DNA of 64,000 bases from Shinella kummerowiae (GTDB lineage: Bacteria; Pseudomonadota; Alphaproteobacteria; Rhizobiales; Rhizobiaceae): positions 186,001 to 250,000 of the forward strand of contig NZ_WUMK01000001.1 in assembly GCF_009827055.1 (NCBI RefSeq), written 5' to 3'. Made by a program: the position numbers and the translations under genes. Positions 62,886 to 64,000 of the stretch are shown here, one piece after another; the stretch's first letter is position 1; each line of letters opens with the position of its first letter. Under the pieces are notes generated by a model, which saw only the letters and a program-made list of their open reading frames with translations, made no database searches and was not told where the DNA came from.

Positions 62886-64000
62886 ATGCGGAGCAGTTGC
62901 GGCGATCACAGTGCGACGCGGTCCCCTGCCAGGCTTTGGACCTGCGTTTTGGGCGCGATACTTGGCGCGTGGGTCGTCGTCCTGCCGGTGCACGCGCAGG
63001 AGGTTCTGAGAATTCCGCTCTTTGGAGACATCGGCACTTTCGATCCGGACAACGGGTTCGAAATCGCAGGCATCGGCGTGATCAACAGTGTCTATGAAGG
63101 TCTGGTCGAATACGAACCGGGTTCCACCCGGATCGTCGGATCGCTCGCCAGGACATGGGACATTTCCGAGGACGGATTGACCTATACTTTCCACCTCGTC
63201 GAAGGCGTCAGGTTTCACGATGGAACGCCGCTCACCGCTGCCGCGGTGGTAAAATCCTTCGAGCGTCGCCGGGACCGGGGCCTGGTGCTCAGCTACTTCC
63301 TCAACAATGTGAAGGAAATCCGGGCGCCGGACGACGACACGATCGTACTCATCCTCCATGCGCCACAGGCCTCGCTGCTTGATTCCCTTGCCAGTCCCTG
63401 GGGCCCGAAAATCATCAGCCCCACCGCGCTTGACGCCCATGACGGCGGGAATGCCGCAACCGAATGGCTGAACGACCACGCCGCCGGCACCGGGCCCTTC
63501 AAGCTCGGAGAATTCCGGCCGGCCGAGCGCTACACGCTGGAACGGTCCGACGACTACTGGGGGCAGGAACCGTTCTTCAGCCGGGTGGAAATATCCGTCG
63601 TCCCCGACCTCAGCCAGCAGATCCTGAAACTCAAGGCGGGCGAGATCGACGCGGTGCCGAAAAACTATCCGATCGCACAGCTCTTCAGTCTGCCGCAGGA
63701 CCTGGAGATAACGGCGCAGCCGAGCATGATGCAGTTCAGCCTCTTCACCAAACCGGGGTCGCCGCTCGACAATCCCGAAATCCGCGGCGCGGTTTTGACC
63801 GCCATCAATCCCGCGCTCTGGATCAAGGATGCCTTTGGCAAATATGCCAGCATTTCACAGTCTCCCTATCAGAACATGATGTTCAAGCCGAAGCAGCCAA
63901 TCGCCTTTCCAACCGACGTCGCGGCCGCGAAAGCGGCGATCGCAAGGCATGGCGAGGTCACCCTGACGATCGGCCTGTTCAGCGCCGCTCCCAGCTACGG
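62886..64000 (+). CDS. Family 5 (peptide/nickel-type) ABC solute-binding protein, 3' end outside window
   Basis: The frame starts at ATG 62886 and is open to the window edge (371 codons visible). Signal peptide with core VLGAILGAWVVVLPVHAQ (about 21-38). The mature part has SBP_bac_5 features: VLRIPLFGDIGTFDP, INSVYEGLVEYEPG, LARTWDISEDGLTYTFHL, VRFHDGTPLTAAAVVKSFER and HAAGTGPFKLGEF-like GTGPFKLGEFRP. Binds peptides, nickel or other solutes; substrate unknown. Divergent from the FixJ-like gene. Confidence 0.9.
   Translation, partial: MRSSCGDHSATRSPARLWTCVLGAILGAWVVVLPVHAQEVLRIPLFGDIGTFDPDNGFEIAGIGVINSVYEGLVEYEPGSTRIVGSLARTWDISEDGLTYTFHLVEGVRFHDGTPLTAAAVVKSFERRRDRGLVLSYFLNNVKEIRAPDDDTIVLILHAPQASLLDSLASPWGPKIISPTALDAHDGGNAATEWLNDHAAGTGPFKLGEFRPAERYTLERSDDYWGQEPFFSRVEISVVPDLSQQILKLKAGEIDAVPKNYPIAQLFSLPQDLEITAQPSMMQFSLFTKPGSPLDNPEIRGAVLTAINPALWIKDAFGKYASISQSPYQNMMFKPKQPIAFPTDVAAAKAAIARHGEVTLTIGLFSAAPSY

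Noticed and set aside
1-64000. CRISPR arrays, tRNA or rRNA genes, complete insertion sequences.
   Set aside because: No regularly spaced direct repeats, cloverleaf candidates or paired terminal repeats with a transposase were found; the tandem repeat at 2.4-2.8 kb is coding.

Overview
The window looks like chromosomal DNA of a member of the Rhizobiaceae (Rhizobium/Ensifer/Shinella-like Hyphomicrobiales). The evidence is high G+C, rhizobial-type small DUF1127 proteins, two-REC PleD-like proteins, FixJ-type regulators, CobQ and CbtAB cobalt/B12 functions, and the style of the palindromic intergenic repeats. No rRNA, tRNA, CRISPR array or intact insertion sequence was recognised. Both edges cut genes: cbtA on the left and a family 5 solute-binding protein on the right.

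Layout. 0-5 kb: a cobalamin-riboswitch-controlled cbtBA operon, a coiled-coil peptidoglycan-binding protein and cobQ, all on the minus strand. 6-9.2 kb: a quaternary-amine ABC transporter operon (binding protein, permease, ATPase), followed by a betaine-homocysteine methyltransferase (9.5-10.5 kb). 10.6-19 kb: mixed genes (DUF1330, DUF4180, aminotransferase with a YheO/DauR-type regulator, LysR regulator facing a DUF1127-like gene, ECF sigma factor with a VWA protein, phosphodiester glycosidase). 18.4-31.8 kb: a large corrinoid-dependent C1 region. On the minus strand are a ferredoxin-like protein and an MttB-family methyltransferase. On the plus strand are a corrinoid protein, DUF1638, a formyltransferase-like protein, a small PF13769-like protein, MetV- and MetF-like methylene-THF reductase subunits, a methyl-THF:corrinoid methyltransferase and a RACo-like reductive activator. 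Two c-di-GMP/molybdopterin-type genes interrupt it at 21-23.5 kb. 31.9-42.3 kb: small exported proteins, a LysR regulator with two DUF1127 genes, GNAT, a GbdR-like AraC regulator, two response-regulator proteins, a mechanosensitive channel and DUF924. 42.6-64 kb: a more accessory-looking segment with a class III cyclase, an MFS transporter, five histidine kinases (four clearly paralogous), two FixJ-like regulators, a TetR regulator, a metallo-hydrolase, an isochorismatase/XapX/cupin group and a peptide-type binding protein.

How the genes fit together (inference from family knowledge). A methylated quaternary amine, such as a betaine, would enter through the ABC transporter. The MttB homologue would move a methyl group to the corrinoid protein, and the MtgA-like enzyme would move it to tetrahydrofolate. 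A MetVF-type enzyme would oxidise methyl-THF to methylene-THF, and the RACo-like protein would reactivate oxidised corrinoid. Betaine-homocysteine methyltransferase gives a second, B12-independent exit. CbtAB and CobQ supply cobalamin, and the AraC-type regulator at 35 kb resembles regulators of glycine betaine catabolism. This anaerobe-style methyl-transfer kit in a presumed aerobe is the most interesting system here. Several of its enzymes carry unusual Gly/Arg-rich tails, and the MttB gene is followed in frame by a coding-looking extension. A strong small-RNA candidate with anti-Shine-Dalgarno loops lies at about 47.8 kb.
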